From assembly GCA_022842165.1 (NCBI GenBank), contig JALHQC010000044.1:1-35052 (forward strand): a DNA stretch of 35,052 bases. Direction: 5' to 3'. The notes below the pieces were generated by a model. It ran no database searches and was not told where the DNA came from. It saw only the letters and a list, made by a program, of their open reading frames with translations. The number at the start of each line of letters is the position of its first letter. The stretch's first letter is position 1. A program made the translations under genes and the position numbers. Origin of the DNA: a bacterium (lineage in GTDB: Bacteria; Pseudomonadota; Alphaproteobacteria; Rhizobiales; Aestuariivirgaceae). Positions 1 to 9,340 of the stretch are shown here, piece by piece.

Positions 1-40
1 CATGCGTGTGGGAGAGGGGGAACTGCTACAGAGGTATCGT

Positions 41-1210
41 ATGAACATTCATGAGTATCAGGCCAAGGAAGTGCTCCGCGGCTTTGGCGTGGCGACGGGC
101 AGGGGCCATGCGGCCTTTACTGTCGATGAAGCGGTGAAGGCGGCGGAACAGATGCCGGGTCCGGTGTGGGTGGTGAAAGCCCAGATCCATGCGGGCGGGC
201 GCGGCAAGGGCGGCGGCGTGAAGGTCGTCAAATCGGTTGCCGATGTGAAGACGGAGGCCACGCGCATCCTCGGCATGAATCTGGTGACGCCGCAGACGGG
301 GCCCGAGGGCAAGCTGGTGCAGCGGCTCTATATCGAGGAAGGCACGGCGATTGCGCGCGAGCTTTATCTCTCGATCCTGGTTGACCGCGAAACTTCGAAG
401 GTTGCTTTCATCGCGTCGACCGAAGGCGGCATGAACATCGAGGAGGTGGCGCACGACACGCCGGAAAAGATCATCACCGTGCAGGTCGATCCCGCCGCTG
501 GCTATTCCGCTTACGTCGGGCGGCGCATCGCTTCGGCGCTGAAGCTCGAGGGCGATCTTACCAAGCAATGCGTGAAGATGATCGGGCAGCTCTACAAGGC
601 CTTCGTGGAAAAAGACATGAGCCTCTTGGAGATCAATCCGCTGGTCGTCACCAATGACAACAAGCTGATCTGCCTCGATGCCAAGATCAACTTCGATTCG
701 AACGCGCTGGACCGTCATCCCGAGATCAAGGAATTGCGCGACTTGAGCGAAGAAGATCCTAAGGAGATCGAGGCCTCGAAATTCGATCTCTCCTATGTGG
801 CGCTCGATGGCTCGATCGGCTGCATGGTGAATGGCGCCGGTTTGGCGATGGCGACGATGGACATCATCAAGCTTTATGGCGCGGAGCCTGCGAACTTTTT
901 GGACGTCGGCGGTGGTGCCACCAAGGAGAAGGTTGCGGCGGCGTTCAAGATCATCACCGCGGACCCGAAAGTGAAGGGCATCCTCGTCAACATCTTCGGC
1001 GGCATCATGAAATGCGACGTGATCGCGGAAGGCGTGATTGCGGCGGTGAAGGATGTGGGCTTGAGCGTGCCGCTGGTGGTGCGATTGGAAGGAACGAACG
1101 TGGACCTCGGCAAGAAGATCATCCGCGAGAGCGGTCTCAACGTGATCCCCGCCGACGACCTCGACGATGCGGCGGCCAAGATCGTCAAAGCCGTGAAGGA
1201 AGCAGCCTGA
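41..1210 (+). CDS. sucC: Succinyl-CoA ligase [ADP/GDP-forming], beta subunit
   Basis: Beta subunit of succinyl-CoA synthetase, which interconverts succinyl-CoA and succinate with nucleotide phosphorylation in the cytosolic TCA cycle. The 389-residue protein begins [12 protein letters not shown], the hallmark N-terminus of the family. It carries the ATP-grasp region ([16 protein letters not shown], about residues 46-61) and the C-terminal ligase half with the LDVGGGA and [10 protein letters not shown] motifs. Length matches the usual 385-400. The ATG at 41 was chosen over an in-frame upstream ATG at position 2 because the family N-terminus starts here and an AGAGG ribosome-binding sequence lies just upstream. 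Its TGA overlaps the sucD ATG by one base, so the two are translationally coupled. In related bacteria mdh usually lies just upstream, outside this window. Confidence 0.97.
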   Translation: MNIHEYQAKEVLRGFGVATGRGHAAFTVDEAVKAAEQMPGPVWVVKAQIHAGGRGKGGGVKVVKSVADVKTEATRILGMNLVTPQTGPEGKLVQRLYIEEGTAIARELYLSILVDRETSKVAFIASTEGGMNIEEVAHDTPEKIITVQVDPAAGYSAYVGRRIASALKLEGDLTKQCVKMIGQLYKAFVEKDMSLLEINPLVVTNDNKLICLDAKINFDSNALDRHPEIKELRDLSEEDPKEIEASKFDLSYVALDGSIGCMVNGAGLAMATMDIIKLYGAEPANFLDVGGGATKEKVAAAFKIITADPKVKGILVNIFGGIMKCDVIAEGVIAAVKDVGLSVPLVVRLEGTNVDLGKKIIRESGLNVIPADDLDDAAAKIVKAVKEAA

Positions 1211-2085
1211 TGTCCATTCTCGTCAACAAGAATACACGCGTCATCTGCCAGGGCATCACCGGCAACAATGGCACGTTTCATACCGAACAGGCGATGGCCT
1301 ATGGCACGCAGATGGTGGGCGGCGTGACGCCGGGCAAGGGCGGGACCACGCATGTGGGGCTCCCTGTGTTCGACACGGTTTGGGATGCAAAACAGAAGAC
1401 CGGGGCGGATGCGACGGTCATCTACGTGCCGCCGCCGTTCGCGGCGGATGCGATCCTGGAAGCGATCGATGCCGAGATTCCGCTGATCATCACCATCACC
1501 GAGGGCATCCCCGTGATGGACATGGTGAAGGTGAAGCGGGCGCTTTCCGGTTCCAAGTCGCGGTTGATCGGGCCCAACTGCCCGGGCGTGCTGACGCCGA
1601 ATGAATGCAAGATCGGCATCATGCCGGGGAACATCTTCAGGAAAGGTTCGGTGGGCATCGTCTCGCGCTCCGGCACGCTGACCTATGAGGCTGTGTTTCA
1701 GACGACGCAGGAAGGCCTGGGGCAGACGACGGCGGTGGGCATCGGCGGCGACCCGGTGAAGGGAACAGAATTCATTGACATGCTGGAAATGTTTCTGGCC
1801 GACGATGAGACGCAATCGATCATCATGATCGGCGAGATCGGCGGATCGGCTGAGGAAGATGCGGCGGAGTTCATCGCGAAGTCCAAGAAGAAGAAGCCGA
1901 TGGCGGGTTTTATCGCTGGCCGCACGGCACCTCCCGGACGGCGCATGGGCCATGCGGGTGCGATCATTTCGGGCGGCAAGGGCGGGGCTGAATCGAAGAT
2001 CGACGCGATGAAGCGGGCTGGTATCGCAGTCGCAGATTCGCCCGCATTGCTGGGCAAGACGCTGGTGAAGACGCTGAAGGGCTAG
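1210..2085 (+). CDS. sucD: Succinyl-CoA ligase, alpha subunit
   Basis: Alpha subunit of succinyl-CoA synthetase (291 residues). It binds CoA and carries the histidine phosphorylated during catalysis. Visible motifs are the N-terminal CoA-binding Rossmann region ([18 protein letters not shown]), the IGPNCPG loop, and the phosphohistidine segment [13 protein letters not shown] with the active-site His near residue 248. Length is normal. The start codon shares its A with the sucC stop codon (TGATG), which keeps the two subunits stoichiometric. A palindromic repeat element separates it from sucA, so the downstream dehydrogenase genes may be expressed partly independently. Confidence 0.97.
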   Translation: MSILVNKNTRVICQGITGNNGTFHTEQAMAYGTQMVGGVTPGKGGTTHVGLPVFDTVWDAKQKTGADATVIYVPPPFAADAILEAIDAEIPLIITITEGIPVMDMVKVKRALSGSKSRLIGPNCPGVLTPNECKIGIMPGNIFRKGSVGIVSRSGTLTYEAVFQTTQEGLGQTTAVGIGGDPVKGTEFIDMLEMFLADDETQSIIMIGEIGGSAEEDAAEFIAKSKKKKPMAGFIAGRTAPPGRRMGHAGAIISGGKGGAESKIDAMKRAGIAVADSPALLGKTLVKTLKG

Positions 2086-2095
2086 GTGACTAGTC

Positions 2096-2185
2096 CCCTC
2101 CCCCTTGTGGGGAGGGTTAGGGTGGGGGTCTTGGCGGATTGACTCGCGGCCCCCCACCCTCGATCCCTCCCCACGAGGGGGAGGG
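2096..2185. repeat. Intergenic palindromic element (G/C-tract type, GGATTGACTC core)
   Basis: A two-armed palindrome fills most of the sucD-sucA gap. The outer 21-bp arms (2096-2116 and 2165-2185) are reverse complements with one mismatch, and each arm can itself fold into a hairpin. Inner G-rich and C-rich tracts (about 2119-2129 and 2150-2159) also pair. The unpaired centre contains GGCGGATTGACTC, which resembles the centre of the element at 9211-9333. It looks like a dispersed REP/MITE-like element, and in RNA it would form a strong stem that could attenuate or stabilise the suc transcript. Confidence 0.85.
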
Positions 2186-2207
2186 AGGCTCAAGAGAGGA
2201 CACTGGG

Positions 2208-5177
2208 ATGAACAAGACGGACCTGACCACGGCATTCGAGCAGACCTCGTTTCTCTATGGCGGGAACGCCCAGTTCATCGAACAGCTCTATGCGAAATAT
2301 CTCGAAAATCCCGCCGCCGTGGACCAGCACTGGCGGCAGTTCTTTGCCGGGCTCGAAGACAATGCGGAGCAGGCCAAGGCGCAGGTGAGCGGACCTTCAT
2401 GGGCGCGGAAGGATTGGCCCCGCGCTGAATCGGGCGAGCTTGTTTCCGCACTCGACGGGCAATGGCCTGTGGTTCCGCCTGCCGCCGCGAAGGGTGGCGC
2501 CAAGCCTGCAACGGCTGAGAAAGCGCCAGGGCTTTCGGCGGACGACGTGCGCAAGGCGACGATGGATTCGGTCCGTGCACTGATGATGATCCGCGCCTAC
2601 CGGATGCGGGGTCATCTCGCCGCCGACCTCGACCCCCTGCGCCTCAAGGAAGAAGTGTCGCATCCCGAGCTTGACCCCGCATCCTACGGATTTTCGGGCG
2701 CGGACCTCGACCGGCCGATCTTCCTCGATCATGTGCTGGGCCTCGAGCATGCGACCGTCCGCCAGATCGTCGACATCCTGAAGCGCACTTACTGTGGCAC
2801 GCTGGGCGTCGAGTTCATGCATATCTCGGACCCCGAGCAGAAGGGCTGGATCCAGGAGCGGATCGAGGGCGCCGACAAGTCGATCAGCTTCACGCCACAA
2901 GGCAAGAAGGCGATCCTCAACAAGCTGATCGAGGCCGAGGGCTTCGAGAACTTCCTCAATGTGAAATATACCGGCACCAAGCGCTTCGGGCTCGATGGCG
3001 GGGAATCGATGATCCCGGCGCTCGAACAGATCATCAAGCGCGGCGGCCAGCTGGGCCTCAAGGAAATCGTGCTGGGCATGGCGCATCGCGGTCGGCTGAA
3101 CGTGCTGGCCAACGTGATGTCGAAGCCGTTCTCGGCGATCTTCCACGAGTTCAAGGGCGGGTCATCGACGCCCGATGAAGTGGAAGGTTCGGGCGACGTC
3201 AAATATCATCTGGGCTCGTCATCCGACCGCGCCTTCGACGACAATGTGGTGCACTTGTCGCTCACCGCCAATCCGTCGCATCTCGAGATCGTCGATCCGG
3301 TCGTTCTCGGCAAGGCGCGGGCCAAGCAGGACCAGCGGAAGGACAAGGAGCGCACGAGCGTGCTGCCGCTGCTGATCCATGGCGATGCGGCTTTCGCGGG
3401 GCAAGGTGTCGTCGCCGAATGCTTCGGGCTTTCGGGACTGCGCGGGCATCGCTCGGGTGGTTCGATCCACTTCATCGTCAACAACCAGATCGGCTTCACG
3501 ACGAGCCCGCACTGGTCGCGCTCTTCGCCCTATCCTTCGGACGTTGCGAAGATGATCGAGTCGCCGATCTTCCATTGCAATGGCGATGATCCGGAAGCGG
3601 TGGTCTATGCCGCGAAGATCGCCATGGAGTTCCGGCAAAAGTTCAAGAAGCCTGTCGTCATCGACATGTTCTGCTATCGCCGCTTCGGGCACAACGAGAC
3701 AGACGAGCCGGCCTTCACGCAGCCCTTGATGTACAAGCGGATTGCCGGGCAGCCGACGACCGTGACGCTTTATGGCAAGCGGCTGATCGAAGAGGGTGTC
3801 ATCTCGGCGGAAGAGTTCGACGCCATGAAGGCGGCCTACCGCAAGTCGCTGGACGAGGATTTCTCGGTGTCCGAAGGCTACAAGGCCAACAAGGCCGACT
3901 GGCTGGATGGCCGCTGGGCCGGCCTCAAGGCCGCGAAGGACCATGAGGAACCGCGCAAGGGCGAGACCGGCGTTCCGGCGGCAAAGCTGAAGGAAATGGG
4001 CCTCAAGCTGACGAAGGTGCCGAAGAGTTTCAAGGTTCACCGCACCATGCAGCGCGTGCTGGATGCGCGGCGCAAGATGATCGAGGAGGGCAAGGGCCTC
4101 GACTGGGCGATGGCGGAGCATCTGGCCTTCGGCACGCTGCTGATGGACGGGTTTCCGGTCAGGCTTTCGGGCCAGGACGTGCAGCGCGGCACCTTCTCGC
4201 AGCGCCATGCGGTGCTGGTCGACCAGGAGAACGAGAAGCGCTACACGCCGCTCAATCACCTCGTGAAGGACCAGCAGATCAAGATCGACGCCATCAATTC
4301 GATGCTGTCGGAAGAAGCCGTGCTGGGCTTCGAATATGGTTTCTCGCTGGCGGAACCCAATGCGCTGACGATCTGGGAAGCGCAGTTCGGCGATTTCGCC
4401 AATGGCGCGCAGGTGGTGTTCGACCAGTTCATATCTTCCGGCGAGCGCAAGTGGCTGCGCATGTCGGGTCTCGTGTGTCTGCTGCCGCATGGCTATGAGG
4501 GACAGGGGCCGGAACATTCCTCCGCCCGGCTCGAACGCTTCCTGCAGATGTGCGCGGAAGACAACATGCAGGTGGCGAACTGCACGACGCCGGCGAACTA
4601 CTTCCACATCCTGCGCCGCCAGTTGAAGCGCGACATCCGCAAGCCGCTGATCATCATGACACCGAAGTCGCTGCTGCGCCACAAGCGTGCGACGTCTTCG
4701 CTTGCCATGATGGACGAGGGCACGACCTTCCACCGGCTGTTGTGGGACGATGCCGAGATGATCGCGGATGAGGCGGTGAAGCTTGTGGCCGACGACAAGA
4801 TGCGCCGCGTGGTGCTGTGTTCGGGCAAGGTCTATTACGATCTTTACGAGGAGCGCGAGAAGCGCGGCCTGAACGATGTTTATCTGCTGCGCATCGAGCA
4901 GCTTTACCCGTGGCCGCACAAGGCGCTGATCAACATTCTCTCGCGCTTCCGCCAAGCCGAATTCGTGTGGTGCCAGGAAGAGCCTTACAACATGGGGGCG
5001 TGGAGCTTCGCGCAGCCCAATATCGAGCGTGTGCTCGAATTCATCGGCGCTCAGAAGACGCGGCCACGCTATGCGGGACGGCTGCCTTCGGCCTCGACCG
5101 CGACGGGACTGATGAGCCGGCATCTGAAGGAGTTGAAGAACTTCCTCGAAGAAGCATTGGGCGACAGCAAGGTTTAA
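2208..5177 (+). CDS. sucA: 2-oxoglutarate dehydrogenase E1 component
   Basis: Thiamine-diphosphate-dependent E1 subunit of the 2-oxoglutarate dehydrogenase complex, which decarboxylates 2-oxoglutarate and passes the succinyl group to the lipoyl arm of SucB. The protein has 989 residues, normal for alphaproteobacteria. In order it shows the N-terminal E2-binding segment (TSFLYGGNAQFIEQLYAKYL), the HRGRLNVL and GDAAFAGQG motifs of the ThDP-binding domain, the RFGHNETDEP segment, and the transketolase-like domain with EYGFSLAEP and LLPHGYEGQGPEHSSARLERFLQ. The ATG at 2208 was preferred over an in-frame ATG at 2139 because the extra 23 residues would be encoded by the palindromic repeat. The protein then starts MNKTDLTTAFEQTSF as in homologues. 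sucB follows 12 bp after the stop. Confidence 0.97.
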   Translation: MNKTDLTTAFEQTSFLYGGNAQFIEQLYAKYLENPAAVDQHWRQFFAGLEDNAEQAKAQVSGPSWARKDWPRAESGELVSALDGQWPVVPPAAAKGGAKPATAEKAPGLSADDVRKATMDSVRALMMIRAYRMRGHLAADLDPLRLKEEVSHPELDPASYGFSGADLDRPIFLDHVLGLEHATVRQIVDILKRTYCGTLGVEFMHISDPEQKGWIQERIEGADKSISFTPQGKKAILNKLIEAEGFENFLNVKYTGTKRFGLDGGESMIPALEQIIKRGGQLGLKEIVLGMAHRGRLNVLANVMSKPFSAIFHEFKGGSSTPDEVEGSGDVKYHLGSSSDRAFDDNVVHLSLTANPSHLEIVDPVVLGKARAKQDQRKDKERTSVLPLLIHGDAAFAGQGVVAECFGLSGLRGHRSGGSIHFIVNNQIGFTTSPHWSRSSPYPSDVAKMIESPIFHCNGDDPEAVVYAAKIAMEFRQKFKKPVVIDMFCYRRFGHNETDEPAFTQPLMYKRIAGQPTTVTLYGKRLIEEGVISAEEFDAMKAAYRKSLDEDFSVSEGYKANKADWLDGRWAGLKAAKDHEEPRKGETGVPAAKLKEMGLKLTKVPKSFKVHRTMQRVLDARRKMIEEGKGLDWAMAEHLAFGTLLMDGFPVRLSGQDVQRGTFSQRHAVLVDQENEKRYTPLNHLVKDQQIKIDAINSMLSEEAVLGFEYGFSLAEPNALTIWEAQFGDFANGAQVVFDQFISSGERKWLRMSGLVCLLPHGYEGQGPEHSSARLERFLQMCAEDNMQVANCTTPANYFHILRRQLKRDIRKPLIIMTPKSLLRHKRATSSLAMMDEGTTFHRLLWDDAEMIADEAVKLVADDKMRRVVLCSGKVYYDLYEEREKRGLNDVYLLRIEQLYPWPHKALINILSRFRQAEFVWCQEEPYNMGAWSFAQPNIERVLEFIGAQKTRPRYAGRLPSASTATGLMSRHLKELKNFLEEALGDSKV

Positions 5178-5189
5178 GGGACAGACAGA

Positions 5190-6437
5190 ATGGCAAAAGA
5201 AATCCGCGTACCGGCCCTGGGCGAATCCGTCACCGAGGCCACGATTGCAAAATGGTTCCGGCAGGCGGGCGATGCGGTGAAGGCCGATGAGCCGCTCGTC
5301 GAACTCGAAACCGACAAGGTGACGGTGGAAGTGCCGGCACCGGCATCGGGCAAGCTGTCGTCGATCGATGCGGCACCGGGCACCACCGTGAATGTGGGAG
5401 CACTTCTGGGGCTGATCGAGGAGGGTGCCGCGGGGGCCTCGACCGCGAAGGCCGTAGAAGCGCCGGCGCCGAAGAAATCCGAACCGGCTTCTGCTCCCGC
5501 GCCCGCTGCTGCCGCCAAGGCGGATACGCCACTGTCGCCCGCCGTGCGGAAGATGGTGGAGGAGAACAAGGTCGATACCGGTGCCGTGGCCGGAACCGGC
5601 AAGGATGGGCGCATCACCAAGGGCGATGTGATCGCGCATCTGGAAAAGCCTGCCGCTCCCGTGGCCGAGGCAAGGCCGCTGGTCATTCCGGCGGCACCTG
5701 CACCGGCAGCGCGGGCACCTTCCGCCGCGGGCGATGGCGCGCGGGAAGAGCGTGTGAAGATGTCGCGGCTTCGCCTGACGATCGCGCGGCGGTTGAAGGA
5801 TGCGCAGAACACGGCGGCGATGCTCACCACCTTCAACGAGGTGGACATGACGGCGACGATGGCGCTCAGGAACCAGTACAAGGACCTGTTCGAGAAGAAG
5901 CACGGCGTGAAGCTGGGATTCATGAGCTTCTTCGTCAAAGCCTGCATCGCGGGCCTGAAGGAGATTCCGGCGGTCAATGCCGAGATCGACGGCGATGATA
6001 TCGTCTACAAGAATTTCTACCACATCGGCGTGGCGGTGGGCACCGAGAAGGGCCTTGTCGTTCCCGTATTGCGCGATGCGGACAATCTTTCGTTCGCGGG
6101 CGTTGAGAAGACGATTGCCGATTACGGCAAGCGCGCGCGTGACGGGCAGTTGCAGATCACCGACATGCAGGGCGGCACCTTCACGATCTCGAACGGCGGC
6201 GTCTATGGCTCGCTGATGTCGACGCCCATTCTCAATGCGCCGCAGTCCGGCATCCTCGGCATGCACAAGATCCAGGAGCGGCCGGTGGTGGTGAACGGGC
6301 AGATCGCGATCCGCCCGATGATGTATCTGGCGCTGTCCTATGATCACCGCATCGTCGACGGCAAAGAGGCCGTGACCTTCCTCGTGCGCGTGAAGGAAAA
6401 TCTGGAAGATCCGCAGCGTTCGATTCTGGATTTGTAA
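5190..6437 (+). CDS. sucB: Dihydrolipoyllysine-residue succinyltransferase (E2 of 2-oxoglutarate dehydrogenase)
   Basis: E2 core of the 2-oxoglutarate dehydrogenase complex. It transfers the succinyl group from lipoate to CoA. The 415-residue protein shows one lipoyl domain with the lipoylation lysine at residue 43 ([11 protein letters not shown]), an Ala/Pro-rich flexible linker (about 85-111), a peripheral-subunit-binding domain (about 112-150, [11 protein letters not shown]...GRITKGDV), a second Ala/Pro linker, and a C-terminal acyltransferase domain. The acyltransferase catalytic motif is DHRIVDG (His386, Asp390). Domain order and length are typical of a single-lipoyl SucB. It lies 12 bp after sucA, so the two are almost certainly cotranscribed. 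A palindromic element follows the stop codon. Confidence 0.97.
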   Translation: MAKEIRVPALGESVTEATIAKWFRQAGDAVKADEPLVELETDKVTVEVPAPASGKLSSIDAAPGTTVNVGALLGLIEEGAAGASTAKAVEAPAPKKSEPASAPAPAAAAKADTPLSPAVRKMVEENKVDTGAVAGTGKDGRITKGDVIAHLEKPAAPVAEARPLVIPAAPAPAARAPSAAGDGAREERVKMSRLRLTIARRLKDAQNTAAMLTTFNEVDMTATMALRNQYKDLFEKKHGVKLGFMSFFVKACIAGLKEIPAVNAEIDGDDIVYKNFYHIGVAVGTEKGLVVPVLRDADNLSFAGVEKTIADYGKRARDGQLQITDMQGGTFTISNGGVYGSLMSTPILNAPQSGILGMHKIQERPVVVNGQIAIRPMMYLALSYDHRIVDGKEAVTFLVRVKENLEDPQRSILDL

Positions 6438-6439
6438 AT

Positions 6440-6569
6440 TTGTCCCTCTCCGCGCGGCGGGGAGGGTGTCAGCCGCGGCGCGACTGACGGGTGGGGTTGT
6501 GCCCGAGGCGAGAACCCCATCCGTCCGCTTCGCGTCCACCTTGCCCGCGCTTCGCGCGAGGAAGGACAA
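6440..6569. repeat. Intergenic multi-hairpin palindromic element
   Basis: The sucB-SDR gap is filled by a GC-rich repeat with several inverted segments. It is bounded by short outer arms (TTGTCC at 6440 and GGACAA at 6564). The inside includes a hairpin around CCCGCGC-TTC-GCGCG (about 6544-6558) and GGGTGGGGTTG/AACCCC pairing around 6490-6520. It looks like the other dispersed intergenic elements in this window and contains no reading frame of note. It may act as an mRNA processing or attenuation structure between sucB and the downstream genes. Confidence 0.7.
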
Positions 6570-6581
6570 GGGAGTGAGAGA

Positions 6582-7328
6582 ATGACAAACGTTGCCATCG
6601 TGACAGGCGGAAGCCGGGGGATCGGGCGGGCTGTTGCGCTGAAGCTTGGCAAGGCGGGGTATAGCGTTGTCGTCAACTATGCGACCAATGCGAAGGCGGC
6701 GGATGAGGTTGTCTCGGCCATTACAGCCGATGGTGGCAAGGCTGTGGCCTTGCGGGGTGACGTTGGCGTTGAAGCCGATGTTCTCAATCTTTTCGCGGAG
6801 GCTGCGAAGCTTGGTGACCTCCGTGTGCTGATGAACAATGCCGGCATCATGGACCGGCAGAACCGGCTCGATGAAATGTCGACCGAACGGCTGAAGCGGC
6901 TGTTCGACGTCAACATCCTCGGCTCGTTCCTGTGCGCGCGGGAGGCCGTGAAGCTGATGTCGACCAAGCATGGCGGCAAGGGCGGGGCGATCGTCAATCT
7001 TTCGTCAGCAGCTTCGGTGCTGGGTGCGCCTGGAATGGGTGTGGAATATGCGGCCTCGAAGGGTGCCATCGACGTGATGACGATCGGGCTAGGCCGCGAA
7101 GTGGCTGCCGAGGGCATTCGCGTCAACGCCGTGCGGCCCGGCATCATCGATACCGAAATCCACGACAGTTCGGGCATTCCCGGCCGCGTGAAACTGATGC
7201 GCGACGTGATCCCCATCAAGCGCGAAGGCACGGCGGACGAAGTGGCCGACGTGATGATGTGGCTCGCCTCCAAACAATCTTCCTATGTGGTTGGAACCAT
7301 CGTGGCGGTCGCCGGCGGGCGCTGCTGA
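6582..7328 (+). CDS. Short-chain dehydrogenase/reductase (SDR) family oxidoreductase
   Basis: Classical SDR, an NAD(P)-dependent cytosolic oxidoreductase of 248 residues. The cofactor motif TGGSRGIG lies at residues 8-15, NNAG at 85-88, the catalytic serine in NLSSAAS near 142, and the YxxxK pair at Tyr156 and Lys160. The C-terminal half has the AVRPG segment typical of FabG-like members. Substrate cannot be read from sequence. It resembles sugar/alcohol SDRs and FabG paralogues rather than a dedicated fatty-acid reductase. It sits between sucB and lpd, 20 bp upstream of lpd, so it is probably cotranscribed with lpd. A role linked to the 2-oxoglutarate dehydrogenase complex is not implied by the family and is only suggested by position. 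Confidence 0.9.
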   Translation: MTNVAIVTGGSRGIGRAVALKLGKAGYSVVVNYATNAKAADEVVSAITADGGKAVALRGDVGVEADVLNLFAEAAKLGDLRVLMNNAGIMDRQNRLDEMSTERLKRLFDVNILGSFLCAREAVKLMSTKHGGKGGAIVNLSSAASVLGAPGMGVEYAASKGAIDVMTIGLGREVAAEGIRVNAVRPGIIDTEIHDSSGIPGRVKLMRDVIPIKREGTADEVADVMMWLASKQSSYVVGTIVAVAGGRC

Positions 7329-7348
7329 AGCAACAGGAACAAGAGACC

Positions 7349-8737
7349 ATGGCTGAAGCTTTCGACGTCACCATCATCGGCACCGGGCCTGGCGGCTATG
7401 TCTGCGCCATTCGCGCGGCGCAGCTTGGGCTGAAAGTGGCTGTCGTGGAAAAGCGGGCAAGCCATGGCGGCACCTGCCTGAACGTCGGCTGCATTCCCTC
7501 GAAGGCGCTGCTGCATGCGACCGAACTTTATGCGGAATCGAAGCATGCCTTCGCCAAGATGGGAATCGTCGCCCAGACCTCGATCGATTTTCCGAAGATG
7601 ATGGGCTTCAAGCAGGAAGCAATCGACGGCAACACCAAGGGTATCGACTTCCTGTTCAAGAAGAACAAGGTGACGGTGTTCAGGGGCGAAGGCAAGATCG
7701 TGAGCCCGGGCAAGGTGATGGTCGGCGAGCAGGTGATCGAGACGAAGAACATCGTGATCGCCACAGGCTCGGACGTGGCGCGGCTCAAGGGCATCGAGAT
7801 CGACGAGCAGCAGATCGTATCGTCGACTGGCGCGCTGGAACTGAAGAAGGTGCCGGACACCATGGCGGTGATCGGGGCGGGGGTGATCGGGCTGGAACTC
7901 GGCTCGGTCTATGCGCGGCTGGGGACGAAGGTGATGGTGATCGAATATCTCGACCGCATCCTTCCCGGCATGGATGCGGAAGTGGCAAAGGCGTTCCAGC
8001 GCATCCTGCAGAAGCAGGGATTCAGCTTCAAGCTCTCGTCCAAGGTGATGGCGGCGAAGAAGGCCAAGGGGAAGGTGAGCCTGAGCGTCGAGCCGGCCGC
8101 CGGGGGCACGGCCGAGACAATCGAGGCGGATGTGGTTCTCGTCGCGGTGGGGCGTGTTCCGTATACGGAGGGCCTCGGCCTCGCGGAGGCCGGGGTGACG
8201 CTGGACCCGAAGGGCCGGATCGAGGTCGATCATCACTATGCGACGAATGTGGCCGGCATCCATGCGATCGGCGACGTGATCAAAGGGCCGATGCTGGCGC
8301 ACAAGGCCGAGGACGAAGGCATCGCCATGGCCGAGATTCTCGCCGGCCAGGCGGGGCACGTGAATTACGGCGTCATTCCGGGCGTCGTCTATACCAGTCC
8401 GGAAGTCGCCGCCGTCGGGCCCACGGAAGAGGACCTGAAGGCGGCGGGGGTAGACTACAAGGTGGGGAAATTCCTGTTCCTGGCCAATGGCCGCGCCAAG
8501 GCCAACCAGACCACCGATGGCTTCGTGAAGGTGCTGGCGGACGCCAGGACCGACCGCGTGCTGGGCTGCCACATCGTTGGGCCGATGGCAGGGGAACTGA
8601 TCCACGAGGTGGCGGTGCTGATGGAATTCGGCGGATCGGCGGAAGATCTGGCGCGGACGTGCCATGCTCATCCAACGCTTTCAGAAGCTGTTAAGGAAGC
8701 CGCCTTAAGTGTGGCGTCGCGCGCCATTCACGCCTGA
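7349..8737 (+). CDS. lpd: Dihydrolipoyl dehydrogenase (E3)
   Basis: FAD-dependent E3 that reoxidises dihydrolipoamide on SucB and reduces NAD+. The 462-residue protein starts [20 protein letters not shown] (FAD-binding Rossmann motif). It has the redox-active disulfide [13 protein letters not shown] (Cys43 and Cys48), a second GxGxxG for NAD ([15 protein letters not shown]), the FAD-binding [13 protein letters not shown], and the C-terminal HAHPTLSEA with the catalytic base His. The ATG at 7349 is the family start and has an AAGAGA sequence upstream; longer in-frame extensions run into the SDR gene in another frame and are spurious. It completes the 2-oxoglutarate dehydrogenase gene set. Confidence 0.97.
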   Translation: MAEAFDVTIIGTGPGGYVCAIRAAQLGLKVAVVEKRASHGGTCLNVGCIPSKALLHATELYAESKHAFAKMGIVAQTSIDFPKMMGFKQEAIDGNTKGIDFLFKKNKVTVFRGEGKIVSPGKVMVGEQVIETKNIVIATGSDVARLKGIEIDEQQIVSSTGALELKKVPDTMAVIGAGVIGLELGSVYARLGTKVMVIEYLDRILPGMDAEVAKAFQRILQKQGFSFKLSSKVMAAKKAKGKVSLSVEPAAGGTAETIEADVVLVAVGRVPYTEGLGLAEAGVTLDPKGRIEVDHHYATNVAGIHAIGDVIKGPMLAHKAEDEGIAMAEILAGQAGHVNYGVIPGVVYTSPEVAAVGPTEEDLKAAGVDYKVGKFLFLANGRAKANQTTDGFVKVLADARTDRVLGCHIVGPMAGELIHEVAVLMEFGGSAEDLARTCHAHPTLSEAVKEAALSVASRAIHA

Positions 8738-8772
8738 GCCGTTAACACGCGGTACACCAAGCAGCCGCTAGG

Positions 8773-8797
8773 CTTGATGCTCATTCAAGGGATCAAG
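8773..8797. promoter_or_regulatory. Inverted repeat overlapping the response-regulator leader
   Basis: CTTGAT (8773-8778) and ATCAAG (8792-8797) are perfect inverted arms separated by 13 bases, ending three bases before the receiver gene ATG. The intervening bases contain the likely Shine-Dalgarno (AAGGGA). The dyad could be a protein-binding site or an mRNA hairpin that hides the ribosome-binding site. It does not fit the FNR consensus spacing. The arms are short, so chance is possible. Confidence 0.35.
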
Positions 8798-8799
8798 TC

Positions 8800-9198
8800 A
8801 TGAGCCAGCCACAAAAGCAGGTCGATATTCTGGTGCTCGACGACGATGTCGACTTGCTGTCGAGCGTTGCCGACCTGCTGGTGGAATGCGGCTATCGCGT
8901 GAAGGCTTTCGCGGATGCGGACTCGGCTATCGAATTCGCCATGGGCCAGAGTTTTGCGCTGGGCCTGTTCGACTATCGCCTCGGCAGCCTGAAGAACGGC
9001 CTCGATGTGGTCGAGAAGATGCAGGCGCTGGGCTGCAAGTCGACCTATGTGATGATCACCGCGGACGTGGAGCAGGCCACGCAGATGCGCGCCGTGCACC
9101 TGAAGCTGTTCGAATTCATGAGGAAGCCCGTGCAGCCCGAAAAGCTGCTCGAAACCGTGCAGCGGGCGCTGGAGCACGTGAACAGGGTGGCGGCTTAG
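8800..9198 (+). CDS. Single-domain (receiver-only) response regulator
   Basis: CheY-like receiver domain with no output domain (132 residues), so it acts through protein-protein contact or as a phosphorelay intermediate in the cytosol. The acidic pocket is LDDD (Asp14-Asp16), the phosphoacceptor Asp58 lies in LFDYRLG, the signalling Thr87 in MITAD, and the conserved Lys109 in MRKPV. All residues needed for phosphorylation are present. No histidine kinase lies in the window, so its partner is unknown. It is separated from lpd by 62 bp containing a small inverted repeat at the ribosome-binding site, and is probably its own transcription unit. A repeat element with strong hairpins follows and could serve as terminator. 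Confidence 0.93.
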   Translation: MSQPQKQVDILVLDDDVDLLSSVADLLVECGYRVKAFADADSAIEFAMGQSFALGLFDYRLGSLKNGLDVVEKMQALGCKSTYVMITADVEQATQMRAVHLKLFEFMRKPVQPEKLLETVQRALEHVNRVAA

Positions 9199-9210
9199 GG
9201 CTTCTTTCAA

Positions 9211-9333
9211 TCTCTCCCGCCCTGCGGGAGAGAACGCCTGCGGAGCAGGCAAGTGAGGGATTGCGGTGGATTGACTCCCCCTCACCTGACTTTTGCTGTG
9301 CAAAAGTCGTCCTCTCCCGCTTTGCGGGAGAGG
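9211..9333. repeat. Intergenic multi-hairpin palindromic element (GGATTGACTC core)
   Basis: A cloverleaf-like element between convergent genes. Perfect hairpins are TCTCTCCCGC/GCGGGAGAGA (9211-9233), GCCTGC/GCAGGC (9236-9250), GACTTTTG/CAAAAGTC (9288-9308) and CCTCTCCCGC/GCGGGAGAGG (9311-9333). GTGAGGG (9253-9259) pairs with CCCTCAC (9279-9285) around a centre reading GGTGGATTGACTC. The two outer hairpins are near copies, so the whole element also pairs end to end. The centre matches that of the element at 2096-2185. It probably doubles as a bidirectional terminator. Confidence 0.85.
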
Positions 9334-9340
9334 TTGTTGG

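Noticed and set aside
3219-6971. A 1250-codon open frame on the minus strand across sucA, sucB and the SDR gene.
   Set aside because: It is antisense to three clearly recognised genes. Its translation is rich in Arg, His, Leu and Asp with no family motif, and long antisense frames are expected in GC-rich DNA with biased third positions.
9211-9333. A CRISPR-like array suggested by recurring hairpins.
   Set aside because: The repeats are inverted, of unequal sequence and not regularly spaced, and no cas genes are present.
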